A stretch of 22,690 nucleotides of DNA from a virus. The position numbers and the translations under genes are program-made. Shown here in pieces: positions 7,440 to 14,806 of this stretch. The stretch spans positions 1-22,690 of IMG/VR virus record IMGVR_UViG_3300044955_000078; one strand, given 5' to 3'. How positions within the stretch are numbered: position 1 is the stretch's first letter; each line of letters opens with the position of its first letter. Under the pieces are notes generated by a model. It had not been told where the DNA came from and did no database searches. It saw only the letters and a list, made by a program, of their open reading frames with translations.

Positions 7440-7546
7440 TTGATACACCACAAAGCTATATCAACGCCAAAACCGATTGCCAGTCCTCCGATAAGGCCGA
7501 CAAGCACGCCAAGCCAAAGGGCGATTGCTAGGTTTAGGTCAGTCAT
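7436..7546 (-). CDS. 36-residue membrane peptide, antisense
   Basis: A short frame starting MTDLNLAIALWLGVLVGL and ending ALWCIN. Almost all of it is one hydrophobic, glycine-rich transmembrane helix (about residues 6-34), with a single acidic residue near each end. Its ATG overlaps the TGA of the gene before it on the minus strand (ATGA, 7546-7543), a standard coupled junction, which strongly supports translation. Its stop is interlocked with the stop of the plus-strand tail terminator gene. Small phage membrane peptides of this kind can block superinfection or alter the host membrane, but nothing in the sequence settles the role. Confidence 0.6.
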   Translation of the reverse strand: MTDLNLAIALWLGVLVGLIGGLAIGFGVDIALWCIN

Positions 7547-7719
7547 GCTTCAAGCCTTTCCTTGATCTTATTGCAATGCGTATGTGTCCCTTCACACACG
7601 AAATTCTTAAACTCGTGATCTTTGCCATACCACGTATCGCTGCGAGTAACGATTGACCACAATTCGCATGGCGCGTGTCGTCCTTTTCGTATCTCATATC
7701 TTACATGGTGATTCTTCAC
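7543..7719 (-). CDS. 58-residue protein of unknown function, antisense
   Basis: A small basic protein (about 58 residues) with three His-rich clusters and two Cys: it begins VKNHHVRYEIRKGRHAPCEL, contains WYGKDHEFKNFVCEGTHTHC, and ends in a charged helix. Several Cys/His pairs hint at metal binding. The GTG at 7719 is chosen because AAGGAG lies 8 bases before it; the ATG at 7740, seven codons upstream, has no ribosome site. A sigma70-like promoter lies directly upstream. It is coupled to the membrane peptide downstream, making a two-gene antisense unit inserted between tail terminator and tail tube genes. The family is not recognised. Confidence 0.6.
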   Translation of the reverse strand: MKNHHVRYEIRKGRHAPCELWSIVTRSDTWYGKDHEFKNFVCEGTHTHCNKIKERLEA

Positions 7720-7747
7720 GCCAATAACTCCTTCATCCATACGTGAT

Positions 7748-7777
7748 TTGCAACGTCTACGTCACTCAGGGTATGAT
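7748..7777 (+). promoter_or_regulatory. Candidate plus-strand promoter for the tail tube gene
   Basis: TTGCAA (7748-7753), an 18-base spacer and TATGAT (7772-7777) lie 30 bases before the tail tube start codon. This promoter overlaps the minus-strand promoter almost completely, so the two would compete for polymerase. Confidence 0.45.
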
Positions 7778-7782
7778 GTCAA
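7754..7782 (-). promoter_or_regulatory. Promoter of the antisense two-gene unit
   Basis: On the minus strand, TTGACA (7782-7777) and TAGACG (7759-7754) are 17 bases apart, leading to a short leader, AAGGAG and the GTG start at 7719. The layout matches the promoter of the SleB-like gene. Confidence 0.55.
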
Positions 7783-7807
7783 CAACTTTTAACAACATGG
7801 GTGCAAC

Positions 7808-8284
7808 ATGGCAAACACACCGAATTTCAAGGGCGGCAAGGTTTCGATTTGCGCCACTGCTCAAGACGATGATCTGAACCAAGCTGGTTTTGAAGCTCTG
7901 ACATTTGTCGAGGCTGGAAAGGTGATCGAGCACGCTAATATCGCAATCTCCACCGGGGACAGCGCGCAAAACTACTGGGGCCATGGTGTTACGCAGCACC
8001 AAAAAGGCCACGTTGATGTGGGCGGCGCTAGTGTGATGTTTGGCTATGATCCTGATGATACTGGGCATGATGCGTTTGACACTGCTGCCGCAAGCCGTAG
8101 CAGCTTTGCGGTCAAGATTGAGCTTGATGATAACCCGAACGGCGTAACGAATACTATCGTCTACACTCGCGGTTATATCACTTACCCGGAATATCAGTTT
8201 GGCGAAGGTGAGGCGTTCTTCAACAAAACGTTCAACACCATGTACAATCAGCTTCCGATTGTCGTAAAGCCGACTGACGTTTAA
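7808..8284 (+). CDS. Major tail tube protein
   Basis: A 158-residue protein in the usual place for the tail tube subunit, between the tail terminator and the tail assembly chaperones. It is beta-rich with a start (NTPNFKGGKVSICAT) and a series of strands seen in major tail proteins, and ends with an FFNKTFNTMYNQLP segment. No strong Shine-Dalgarno sequence precedes the ATG, which is odd for a protein needed in hundreds of copies; the leader is A-rich instead. Assignment is from size, position and strand pattern. Confidence 0.7.
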   Translation: MANTPNFKGGKVSICATAQDDDLNQAGFEALTFVEAGKVIEHANIAISTGDSAQNYWGHGVTQHQKGHVDVGGASVMFGYDPDDTGHDAFDTAAASRSSFAVKIELDDNPNGVTNTIVYTRGYITYPEYQFGEGEAFFNKTFNTMYNQLPIVVKPTDV

Positions 8285-8308
8285 TCCAAGCATAAGGGGG
8301 AATTTCAC

Positions 8309-8755
8309 ATGGCGATTGCAGATCGTTTCTATCGCAATGGGCGCAATCAGGAATTTGAGTTTGAGCTTTTGGACTTGGACGGGGAGCCTTCCGGTCTGAA
8401 AGTTTGGCTCATGGATATGGAGTGCGACGCGGCGGTCGAGGTTGACAATCAGTACAACGCGAAAACCACTGACGTAAACCTGCGCTATATCAAGGTTGAT
8501 GGCGACAACGTGACTAGCGATGTGCCCGAAGGTAAGCGCGGTGAGCTTTGGCAGGATCGCGCGCATGACAAGTATGTTGCGTGCATTAGCCGTTGGGACT
8601 TTAATGGTGAGGGGTTGTTCTCTGATGATGAGCCTGACCCTGAGTGCAATTATGAGAACAAGTCTAAGTTTTTGCGCATTCCAAATGTGGGCCAGCAGGT
8701 AGTCAAGAGGATTGACGAGATCTCGGGTTTTACCAAGCCCTCCAAGAAGGGCTAA
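8309..8755 (+). CDS. Tail assembly chaperone (gpG-like)
   Basis: A 148-residue acidic protein directly before the frameshifted second chaperone frame and the tape measure gene, the standard place for lambda gpG-type chaperones. Contains QEFEFELLDLDGEPSGLKVW, a beta region, and a C-terminal helix (RIPNVGQQVVKRIDEISGF). A strong ribosome site (AAGGGGG) precedes the ATG. Seven codons before the stop lies the slippery heptamer G GGT TTT in the correct frame (8725-8731), so a fraction of ribosomes would move to the -1 frame and make the long form. The protein is expected to coat the tape measure and recruit tube subunits. Confidence 0.8.
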   Translation: MAIADRFYRNGRNQEFEFELLDLDGEPSGLKVWLMDMECDAAVEVDNQYNAKTTDVNLRYIKVDGDNVTSDVPEGKRGELWQDRAHDKYVACISRWDFNGEGLFSDDEPDPECNYENKSKFLRIPNVGQQVVKRIDEISGFTKPSKKG

Positions 8756-9105
8756 CTTCCCACATTGAAAGCCATGTGTTCTGGGACGTGCCGGGATGGG
8801 ATGGCGAGACTAGGCGATCTGTTGTTGGTATTGCTGGCGCACCAACTCCGCACGTGGAGCCGCCAGAACACGGCAAATACCTCACTGGGTACTTCTGGGG
8901 TATACGTGGGTTCCTAAGCAGTCATGATGAGGTCGTTAGGCCATCGCTTGTGCGTGAATGGTCTGAGTGGTCCGGTGTTTCGCTGTCGCGTCGCGAAGAA
9001 GGTATAATCTACGCGATGGATCGCGCATTTCGCAAGGCTATGCCTGACGCAATCAAGTTCCATGATGCACGGCGCGAACATAAGCGCAAGATGGAAGGCA
9101 AGTAA
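8309..9105 (+). CDS. Tail assembly chaperone long form (gpGT-like), -1 frameshift product
   Basis: Joined at 8309-8731 and then 8731-9105 by a -1 shift on GGGTTTT, giving about 265 residues: 141 from the first frame and 124 from the second. The second frame is open from 8716 to 9105 and overlaps the end of the first. A GTG inside it (8776) has no ribosome site, so separate initiation is unlikely. The T-like part contains FWDVPGWDGETRRSV, a tryptophan-rich region and a basic C-terminal helix (FHDARREHKRKMEGK). In lambda, gpG and gpGT have 140 and 279 residues, so the sizes agree well. The long form would link the tape measure to tube subunits. Confidence 0.8.
8725..8731 (+). promoter_or_regulatory. 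Programmed -1 frameshift slippery site
   Basis: GGGTTTT is a canonical X XXY YYZ heptamer in frame with the first chaperone gene (codons GGT TTT). Slippage by one base gives GGG TTT and continues into the second open frame. It lies eight codons before the first-frame stop, within the short overlap of the two frames (8716-8755). Confidence 0.8.
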
Positions 9106-10817
9106 TGGCTGTTGCACGTCTAGGTTATGAGATTGATAGTTCTGGGGCGGTCGTTGCTGAGCAGAACCTAGATGATATGGCGGCGGCTGCTAAGCGGGCT
9201 GAGGTTGGGTCTAAGCGGCTAACAGGTGGTGCTGGTGCAGCGGGTAAGGCTATTAGCGGTGTTACATTTAACGCGCGTATGCTTGTGCCGCAGCTTTCGC
9301 AGATTGGTCAGCAATTCACGGCAACGGGACAATTGGGTCAGGCTATTGCTGTGCAGGCTGCTGATATTGGTTTGGCGTTTGGCGTTGTTGGTACTGTTAT
9401 CGGTACTGTTGCTGGTGTTGCGTTGCCTAGCTTGATTGATGCTCTCTATGATGGGGAAAGCCAAGCTGACAAATTCGAGGCGCGACTAGATAGCCTAAGC
9501 GGAATGATGGAGGGTCTTAATAGCAGCAGCGATATGCTAGAATGGTCGATGGATGAGCTGACAGAAAAGTTTGGACATCAGGCAGAGGTTGTTAGGGGTC
9601 TTATTGTAAATCTAGCTCAGTATCGTGTTTCTATTGCTCAGAATGATCTTAGAGAATTTGGGGACATGGCTAGAATTGCCACAGAACAATTCTCAGGTCT
9701 ATCAAGGTCTGCGGCATTAGTTGCGCAAGAGATTGAGTACCTGAACCAGCAAGATACTGCATTCTCAAGATCGCGCATTGCGGATCTTACCAAGCAGATA
9801 GCAAATGAAGCTGCTGAGATGGGTGAGCAATTCGGAATTACTGCCGATGAGGCGATTTTGCTTTCCGATGCTTTCGCTCAATTGGGCGCTGCCGGGACGA
9901 CTGAGCAAGTAAACCAAGAGCTTATTGACTTAAATGAGTTGATGAAAGAACTTGGCATCAGTACGGAAATGATACCTGATGAATTGGAGCAAGCAATTGC
10001 AAAGATGTCAGAATTAGGCATTTTGTCTGCTGAACTTGCAGAGACCATGCGTCAGGTCGCCATTAACTCTAGCTTTGCGCCGGGTCTTAACCCGAACATG
10101 CCTGTTTCATCATTGCTGCCTCCTCGCCAACGTGATCGCGGCGGTCGTGGAGGTGGTGGATCCCGTGTTGATGAGTTTGCGCGAGACCTTGAACGTCTGC
10201 GCGAAAGCTTACGAACAGAACGTGAAGTGGTTGACGAATGGTACGCGCAACAGCAGGAAATCCTTGCTAACCGTCGCGCTATGGAAATCCTTGGTATTGA
10301 GGGGCATAATCAGGCCAAGTTGCGGCTTGAGGAGGAGTATCTTGACAGGCTGCGCGGTATCAATCAGGGGTACCAAGGTTCTGCTCTCGATCAAGCGCAA
10401 ACATTCTTCGGTGACATGGCTTCTGCTTTGCAAGGTGGTAATGACAAGATGATTGCGGCGGCGCAAACGTTTGCGTCTATTGAGGCTCTTATCAATGCAT
10501 ACAGAGCCTACAACCAAGTGATCGCCGACCCGACGTTACCTTGGTTCGCTAAGATACCTGCTGCCGCTGGTGTTCTTGCTGCTGGCCTTAGGACTGTTTC
10601 GTCTATTAAGTCGCTGGGTGGAGGATCGTCAGGCACATCAGCAACGGCAGGAGTAACGGCCTCAACACCGACATCCGCACCACAGCAAACACGCGCCATC
10701 ATCAGCCTGCAAGGGGGCCGTAGCCGGTTCACTGTTGAAGAGATTAACGACATTACACGCCAATTGCAGGAGCAATCCGATGATGGCGTAATTATTGAGG
10801 GGTTCACGCGCGCATGA
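9105..10817 (+). CDS. Tape measure protein
   Basis: A 570-residue, largely helical protein placed just after the chaperone pair. It starts LGYEIDSSGAVVAEQNLDDM, typical of tape measure N-termini, and has a long hydrophobic segment near residues 77-113 (IGLAFGVVGTVIGTVAGVAL), a central coiled-coil part, a Gly/Arg-rich linker (RDRGGRGGGGS) and a second weakly hydrophobic segment (IPAAAGVLAAGLRTV) near the C-terminus. Tape measure length sets tail length; 570 residues is short for the group, so the tail should be relatively short. Starts on a TAATG overlap and ends in an ATGA overlap. Confidence 0.85.
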   Translation: MAVARLGYEIDSSGAVVAEQNLDDMAAAAKRAEVGSKRLTGGAGAAGKAISGVTFNARMLVPQLSQIGQQFTATGQLGQAIAVQAADIGLAFGVVGTVIGTVAGVALPSLIDALYDGESQADKFEARLDSLSGMMEGLNSSSDMLEWSMDELTEKFGHQAEVVRGLIVNLAQYRVSIAQNDLREFGDMARIATEQFSGLSRSAALVAQEIEYLNQQDTAFSRSRIADLTKQIANEAAEMGEQFGITADEAILLSDAFAQLGAAGTTEQVNQELIDLNELMKELGISTEMIPDELEQAIAKMSELGILSAELAETMRQVAINSSFAPGLNPNMPVSSLLPPRQRDRGGRGGGGSRVDEFARDLERLRESLRTEREVVDEWYAQQQEILANRRAMEILGIEGHNQAKLRLEEEYLDRLRGINQGYQGSALDQAQTFFGDMASALQGGNDKMIAAAQTFASIEALINAYRAYNQVIADPTLPWFAKIPAAAGVLAAGLRTVSSIKSLGGGSSGTSATAGVTASTPTSAPQQTRAIISLQGGRSRFTVEEINDITRQLQEQSDDGVIIEGFTRA

Positions 10818-11605
10818 TCTATATTGAAAGCGGTGCTGCAAATACTGATGTGCCTGTTGTGTTGTATGACAATATTCTTCTGGACGGTACATTGACTGGA
10901 ATCGAGGCGACTGGGTTCCCTAAGGAAAACGCAGTCACAGGATCTACATGGGATTATTGGCAAGCGCCTGACGCGACAACTAGGAGCATTGGCGTTGATC
11001 TGTCATCGCAGACTTTTGCAAACTGCTTGTTCGTTGATGCGCATGACATTGCTACAGTAGGTGCCGACATCAAAGTGCAATACAGTACTGATGGTGGATC
11101 TGTATGGCAAGACGCGTCTGATTGGTACACGCCGACAGACAATACACCTATCATGATCTTGTTTAGCGGAGTTTCTGGTAACTCTTGGAGGATGCAGACT
11201 AGAAATGGCCCTCCTAAGATCGGCGTCATCATGCTAGGTGACAAGCTTCCGTTCGAATACGGAATGGAGGACATGGTGTCTTTCCGTCACGGCGAGCGAA
11301 CTGAGGTTATGGGCGGCAACTCTATCGGCGGTCAATTTCTAGGCCAGAAGATCAGACGAAAAGGTGGCAACACTAGCTTTAGCTTCCCGTGGCTAACTGC
11401 TGATTGGGTCAACAACGACATGGCTATGTTTGAGGCGCACTATAACGAAGGTAAGCCTTTCGGAATGGCGCTGCGCCCGTCATACGATGCTGACGAATTG
11501 GCATATTGCTGGCGTCCTGATGGTGGTGGTGAGTTGAGGCCGCAATACCAGATGAAAGGCGTTTCGTTTTCCATGAATATGCAGGTTGATTACTATGTCT
11601 CGTGA
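10814..11605 (+). CDS. Distal tail protein-like tail tip component
   Basis: A 263-residue protein coded between tape measure and hub, where distal tail proteins lie. The N-terminal part includes WDYWQAPDATTRSIGVDL and VQYSTDGGSVW, an all-beta carbohydrate-binding-like pattern. The C-terminal part includes GERTEVMGGNSIGGQFLGQ and a final beta segment (MKGVSFSMNMQVDYY). It starts at the ATGA overlapping the tape measure stop. It would form the ring that starts tail tube assembly and holds the hub. Called from position and strand pattern; no catalytic motif is seen. Confidence 0.6.
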   Translation: MIYIESGAANTDVPVVLYDNILLDGTLTGIEATGFPKENAVTGSTWDYWQAPDATTRSIGVDLSSQTFANCLFVDAHDIATVGADIKVQYSTDGGSVWQDASDWYTPTDNTPIMILFSGVSGNSWRMQTRNGPPKIGVIMLGDKLPFEYGMEDMVSFRHGERTEVMGGNSIGGQFLGQKIRRKGGNTSFSFPWLTADWVNNDMAMFEAHYNEGKPFGMALRPSYDADELAYCWRPDGGGELRPQYQMKGVSFSMNMQVDYYVS

Positions 11606-13355
11606 ACCGATTGTTTGGGTTGAAATTGACGTAGATCAATGCACGCTGACGTATGGCAATTCGCCGTGTACTGCTGTTCTAGGAACTACTGGTGAGCGCA
11701 AATGCTTCAACACGTTCAAGACATGCCAAGACGTTGACAACTATGCTCTTGGCAGCCTAACTTATAAGTTCTACATGCCGCAATCCAATCTGCCAAAGGA
11801 GGCGGGTGTATTTCCGTGCTTGCAATCGGTCAGTGAGAGCGTAGGCGAGGTCAATATCGCTGGCACCAATCCAGACGTCAAGGGGCTTGGTAAGAGAGAG
11901 CGGATCACGTTCACATGCAAAGACTTCCCATATGGGGATCAGTACACCGACAAATACGCATCAGAGCGCGTTTCAGGGGCGGCTCAGTCTAGCGGCATTG
12001 GCTATAACCCTGCAGACAGAGGTACGTTCTTTGGGAAGCTGAGGGCGCGATGGCCCTATTACGCTGGGCGTGCTTGCCGGGTGAATGAGGCATACTATGA
12101 CGATGGTGTTTTAACTGAGGTTATTACACGTCACTATGTCCTGACCGATATGGAAATTGACATCCAGTCTGAACAATGCACGTTTGAAGCCAAGGACATT
12201 CTAAGCGTTGCAGATGACGATAATGCCGTTTGCCCTGCCGTGAATAATGGTGAACTTGCTGCTGGGATCGGAACCGGACTTGATGCTTTTGACTTGACGC
12301 CTGCCGGTATTGGTAATGAGGAATACGAAACCAGCGGTCGTATCATCATCGGTTCTGAAATTATGTCATTCACGAGATCCGGTGATACAATCACACCTGT
12401 TGCGCGCGGCCTGAATAACACGGAAGTAGCGTCGCATTCCGCTGGGGATAGCGTACAGCAGACATTCTATGTTGAGCGACGCCGCATCGAAAAGGTGATA
12501 CGTGACATTCTGCGTGATTACGGCAATGTGCCTAGCGCGTTCATTCCGTTTGCTGACTGGACTGCGGAGGCTGACAGATGGGCAGGATCGCTTGACCTTA
12601 CAGCAGAGATCACAAAACCTACTGGGGTCAACAAGCTAATCAGCGAGATCGTGCAGCTTGGCGTTTCGGTTTGGTGGAACAGGCAGGCGCAGGAAGTCGG
12701 GTTCAAGGTTAACCGTCCGCCTGACGAAGATACTGTGTATGAGTTTAGCGACCACGCTAATATCAGGTCAATTGATATTGATGACCGTGATGATAAGCGG
12801 CTGACGGATATTTACTTCTACACCGACATCAAGTCACCGACGCAATCTGTCACTGATGGTGATAGCTATAACCGTGTCCGCGCATTGGTAGACGTTGATG
12901 CAAGAAGTGATAATGAGTTCGGTGACAGCAAAATTAGGCAGATCTATATGCGTTGGTTAGGGGCCGGAAACGAAAGCCTAATCCGTATTGTTGGTAAGCG
13001 CCTATTGAACCGTTTTAGGTGGTCTCCTGCGTTCTACACGTTCCGAGTTACGTATGATCCCAACTTGGAATTGACGGACGTTATTCGTGTGAATTCGCGT
13101 ATTCACCAAGACGAAACAGGAGAAAACCAAACCAAGCTAATGCAGGCTGTGTCAATCAAGTACGACAAGCCTAAGCATGAAATGGTGGTAACGGCTCAAA
13201 CGTATCAGTTTGATCAGAAGTATGCGCTAATTGCACCTAACTCAACACCTGTTTACACTAGTGCAACCGATGCTGAGAAAGCGAAATACGCGTTCTTTGC
13301 TGATGATGTAACTGGCAAACTATCTGATGGGTCTGATCCGTATGTGTTCTCTTGA
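11595..13355 (+). CDS. Tail hub protein with a four-cysteine N-terminal motif
   Basis: A 586-residue protein following the distal tail gene, in the position of the central hub. Near residues 15-45 are four Cys in a C-x8-C-x11-C-x6-C array (between DQCTLTYGNSPC and KCFNTFKTCQDV), similar in spirit to the Cys-bound iron-sulphur site of lambda gpL and related hub proteins; a metal site here is an inference. The rest is beta-rich and includes a segment typical of tail proteins (IGSEIMSFTRSGDTITPVAR, about residues 245-265), then YVERRRIEKVIRDILRDYG and a C-terminal tail region. The ATG at 11595 overlaps the preceding gene by 11 bases; a TTG at 11586 is less likely. Confidence 0.65.
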   Translation: MSREPIVWVEIDVDQCTLTYGNSPCTAVLGTTGERKCFNTFKTCQDVDNYALGSLTYKFYMPQSNLPKEAGVFPCLQSVSESVGEVNIAGTNPDVKGLGKRERITFTCKDFPYGDQYTDKYASERVSGAAQSSGIGYNPADRGTFFGKLRARWPYYAGRACRVNEAYYDDGVLTEVITRHYVLTDMEIDIQSEQCTFEAKDILSVADDDNAVCPAVNNGELAAGIGTGLDAFDLTPAGIGNEEYETSGRIIIGSEIMSFTRSGDTITPVARGLNNTEVASHSAGDSVQQTFYVERRRIEKVIRDILRDYGNVPSAFIPFADWTAEADRWAGSLDLTAEITKPTGVNKLISEIVQLGVSVWWNRQAQEVGFKVNRPPDEDTVYEFSDHANIRSIDIDDRDDKRLTDIYFYTDIKSPTQSVTDGDSYNRVRALVDVDARSDNEFGDSKIRQIYMRWLGAGNESLIRIVGKRLLNRFRWSPAFYTFRVTYDPNLELTDVIRVNSRIHQDETGENQTKLMQAVSIKYDKPKHEMVVTAQTYQFDQKYALIAPNSTPVYTSATDAEKAKYAFFADDVTGKLSDGSDPYVFS

Positions 13356-13364
13356 GGTGAAATA

Positions 13365-13907
13365 ATGGCAACATATGTAACGCCAGTAGCCAGCCAGACA
13401 GACCCAGACGCGCCACTAACATCTGATCTTGCCAAGCGGTGGGACAATAACCTAGTTGCGTTTTATGAGCTGGACGCCACCGCTCCTAAAATGAAAGTGA
13501 GCGTTGAAGCTGATAGTGCTGGGTCTATTGTTGACCCTACTGTTATTGATGGGCTTGGCAACTTCAATGGTGTGATCCTAGAAGGATTTATCGGCAGCGT
13601 AGGCTCTGGCGGAGCCTGCGATATTCAGGTTGCGCTGTCTGATGATGGCGTAACGTATGCTGCCGCGACAACTATTATCAGCATTGGCGTGTCTGGCGTA
13701 TTTAACGGCACCTTTAAGACGTATATCAACCTAGCGGACGGTGTAATGCGTGGCGCGTGGCAGGGTTCTACCACGGACCCGAAGGCTGGTTCTATCGCCG
13801 CTACGTTGGTAGGTGGCGGTGCTAGTGTGTCGCATGTGAGGGTGACGGCTTCAAGCGCAACACATGACGTTTACACCATTGGGCAGCGCGTCGGTGAAAT
13901 CATATGA
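13365..13907 (+). CDS. Small tail-associated protein
   Basis: A 180-residue protein with GAGGTGA ahead of its ATG. It starts ATYVTPVASQTDPDAPLTSD and has a helix (LAKRWDNNLVAFYEL) followed by an all-beta domain rich in Gly, Ser and Val, the composition of a small fibre or tip protein. The start resembles short proteins found after hub genes in related phages. Its last codon overlaps the first lysis-region membrane gene (ATGA at 13904-13907). Function is inferred from position and composition only. Confidence 0.5.
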   Translation: MATYVTPVASQTDPDAPLTSDLAKRWDNNLVAFYELDATAPKMKVSVEADSAGSIVDPTVIDGLGNFNGVILEGFIGSVGSGGACDIQVALSDDGVTYAAATTIISIGVSGVFNGTFKTYINLADGVMRGAWQGSTTDPKAGSIAATLVGGGASVSHVRVTASSATHDVYTIGQRVGEII

Positions 13908-14203
13908 TTTTTGCGCCTGACGATTTTCGTGATGCGCCATACACGGCTGGCCTTAACCAGATGGGTCATGTGGTGTTTGGCGCGGCTCTATGTGTGGCTT
14001 TCGGATGGGTGATCGCCGCACTACTGTTTGTTGCGTGGGAGATGATACAGCTAAAATACGGAGGCGCACGTAAGCACGACTATTATCAAGACTGCATGTT
14101 CTGGGCTGCTGGTGTGTATCTAGCAGGCTCAGAGTGGTTGCCGGTTGTCGCGGTGTTGATGGGTGGCGCATGGATGGGGGTCACATGGCTACTGAGAAAG
14201 TAA
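13904..14203 (+). CDS. Small membrane protein of the lysis region
   Basis: A 99-residue protein with about three hydrophobic segments (residues about 20-45, 66-78 and 80-97), including MGHVVFGAALCVAFGWVIAA. A charged loop (KYGGARKHDYYQDC) lies between the first two. It is coupled to the gene before it by ATGA and overlaps the next gene by 19 bases. It opens a run of membrane proteins leading to the endolysin, so a holin, antiholin or related role is possible. No recognised family. Confidence 0.55.
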   Translation: MIFAPDDFRDAPYTAGLNQMGHVVFGAALCVAFGWVIAALLFVAWEMIQLKYGGARKHDYYQDCMFWAAGVYLAGSEWLPVVAVLMGGAWMGVTWLLRK

Positions 14204-14604
14204 GTCACGAATGGGTTTATCACAATAGCATTGACAGGTACCGACCTGTCTTTATGGCCATGCAGTTTTCGCTGTTCTTCATCGGAGTGCTGTTCTGGAT
14301 TGACGCTATGACGGATGGGGATGGATTTAGAGAGGAAACGTGGGGATGGTTGGCGTATTCGTTTCCTGCTGTTGGATGGGCTTTCCTGAATATGGCAACA
14401 TCCGCGATTACCATGATGGGGCTTATGCGTCCTGTTAGAAACTGGATGATTGTTTTCGGGTCATCTAGTCACATTGCACAGTTTCTAGTGCTGTCTTATT
14501 CTGCTACCATGTGCGGTGGGGTGTTTGTGATCGGGCTTTATGCTAGCGTTTTCTTCTTGCCTCTTAACTTGTGGATGCTCCTAGAGGCATTAAGGCGTGA
14601 CTGA
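14185..14604 (+). CDS. Small multi-helix membrane protein of the lysis region
   Basis: A 139-residue protein with four hydrophobic helices (about residues 22-40, 54-78, 84-104 and 110-132), including FFIGVLFWIDAM, YSFPAVGWAFLNMATSAIT and VFVIGLYASVFFLPLNLWML. The ATG at 14185 is chosen (GGGGGT upstream); an upstream frame exists from 14134 but has no better start. It overlaps the next gene by 8 bases. Its repeated hydrophobic segments and position suggest an accessory lysis or membrane-remodelling role. Not recognised. Confidence 0.55.
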   Translation: MATEKVSHEWVYHNSIDRYRPVFMAMQFSLFFIGVLFWIDAMTDGDGFREETWGWLAYSFPAVGWAFLNMATSAITMMGLMRPVRNWMIVFGSSSHIAQFLVLSYSATMCGGVFVIGLYASVFFLPLNLWMLLEALRRD

Positions 14605-14806
14605 ATTATTGCTTGAAAAGATAATGGCTACTTACGGGGTTCCTGTTGGGTTCGCCGTTTTTATGCTATACCAGATATGGAAATCGCCTAGCCGTGAAGA
14701 TCCGACCAAGAAAATACTAGAGCGCCTTGACGATATCAAGGAAACTCAGATTGACCACGGGAATAGGTTGACGCGCGTTGAAACTATTGTGGAGGAGCGA
14801 AAGTAA
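14597..14806 (+). CDS. Small protein with one membrane helix and a coiled coil
   Basis: A 69-residue protein: one N-terminal membrane helix (MATYGVPVGFAVFMLYQIW, residues about 10-28), then a basic stretch and a C-terminal coiled coil (ILERLDDIKETQIDHGNRLT). This resembles the accessory holin-like proteins found with endolysins (the XhlA group has the two parts in the other order). It starts at a GTG overlapping the previous stop; an ATG at 14624 is a possible alternative. It ends on a TAATG junction with the endolysin gene, so it is probably translated together with it. Confidence 0.6.
   Translation: MTELLLEKIMATYGVPVGFAVFMLYQIWKSPSREDPTKKILERLDDIKETQIDHGNRLTRVETIVEERK

Noticed and set aside
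7766-8566. Long open frame on the minus strand (266 codons) opposite the tail tube and chaperone genes
   Set aside because: It runs opposite two well-supported tail genes, has no ribosome site and no recognisable protein pattern.
8776-9105. Independent gene starting at GTG 8776
   Set aside because: No ribosome site is present and the slippery heptamer in the overlap explains expression as a frameshift product.
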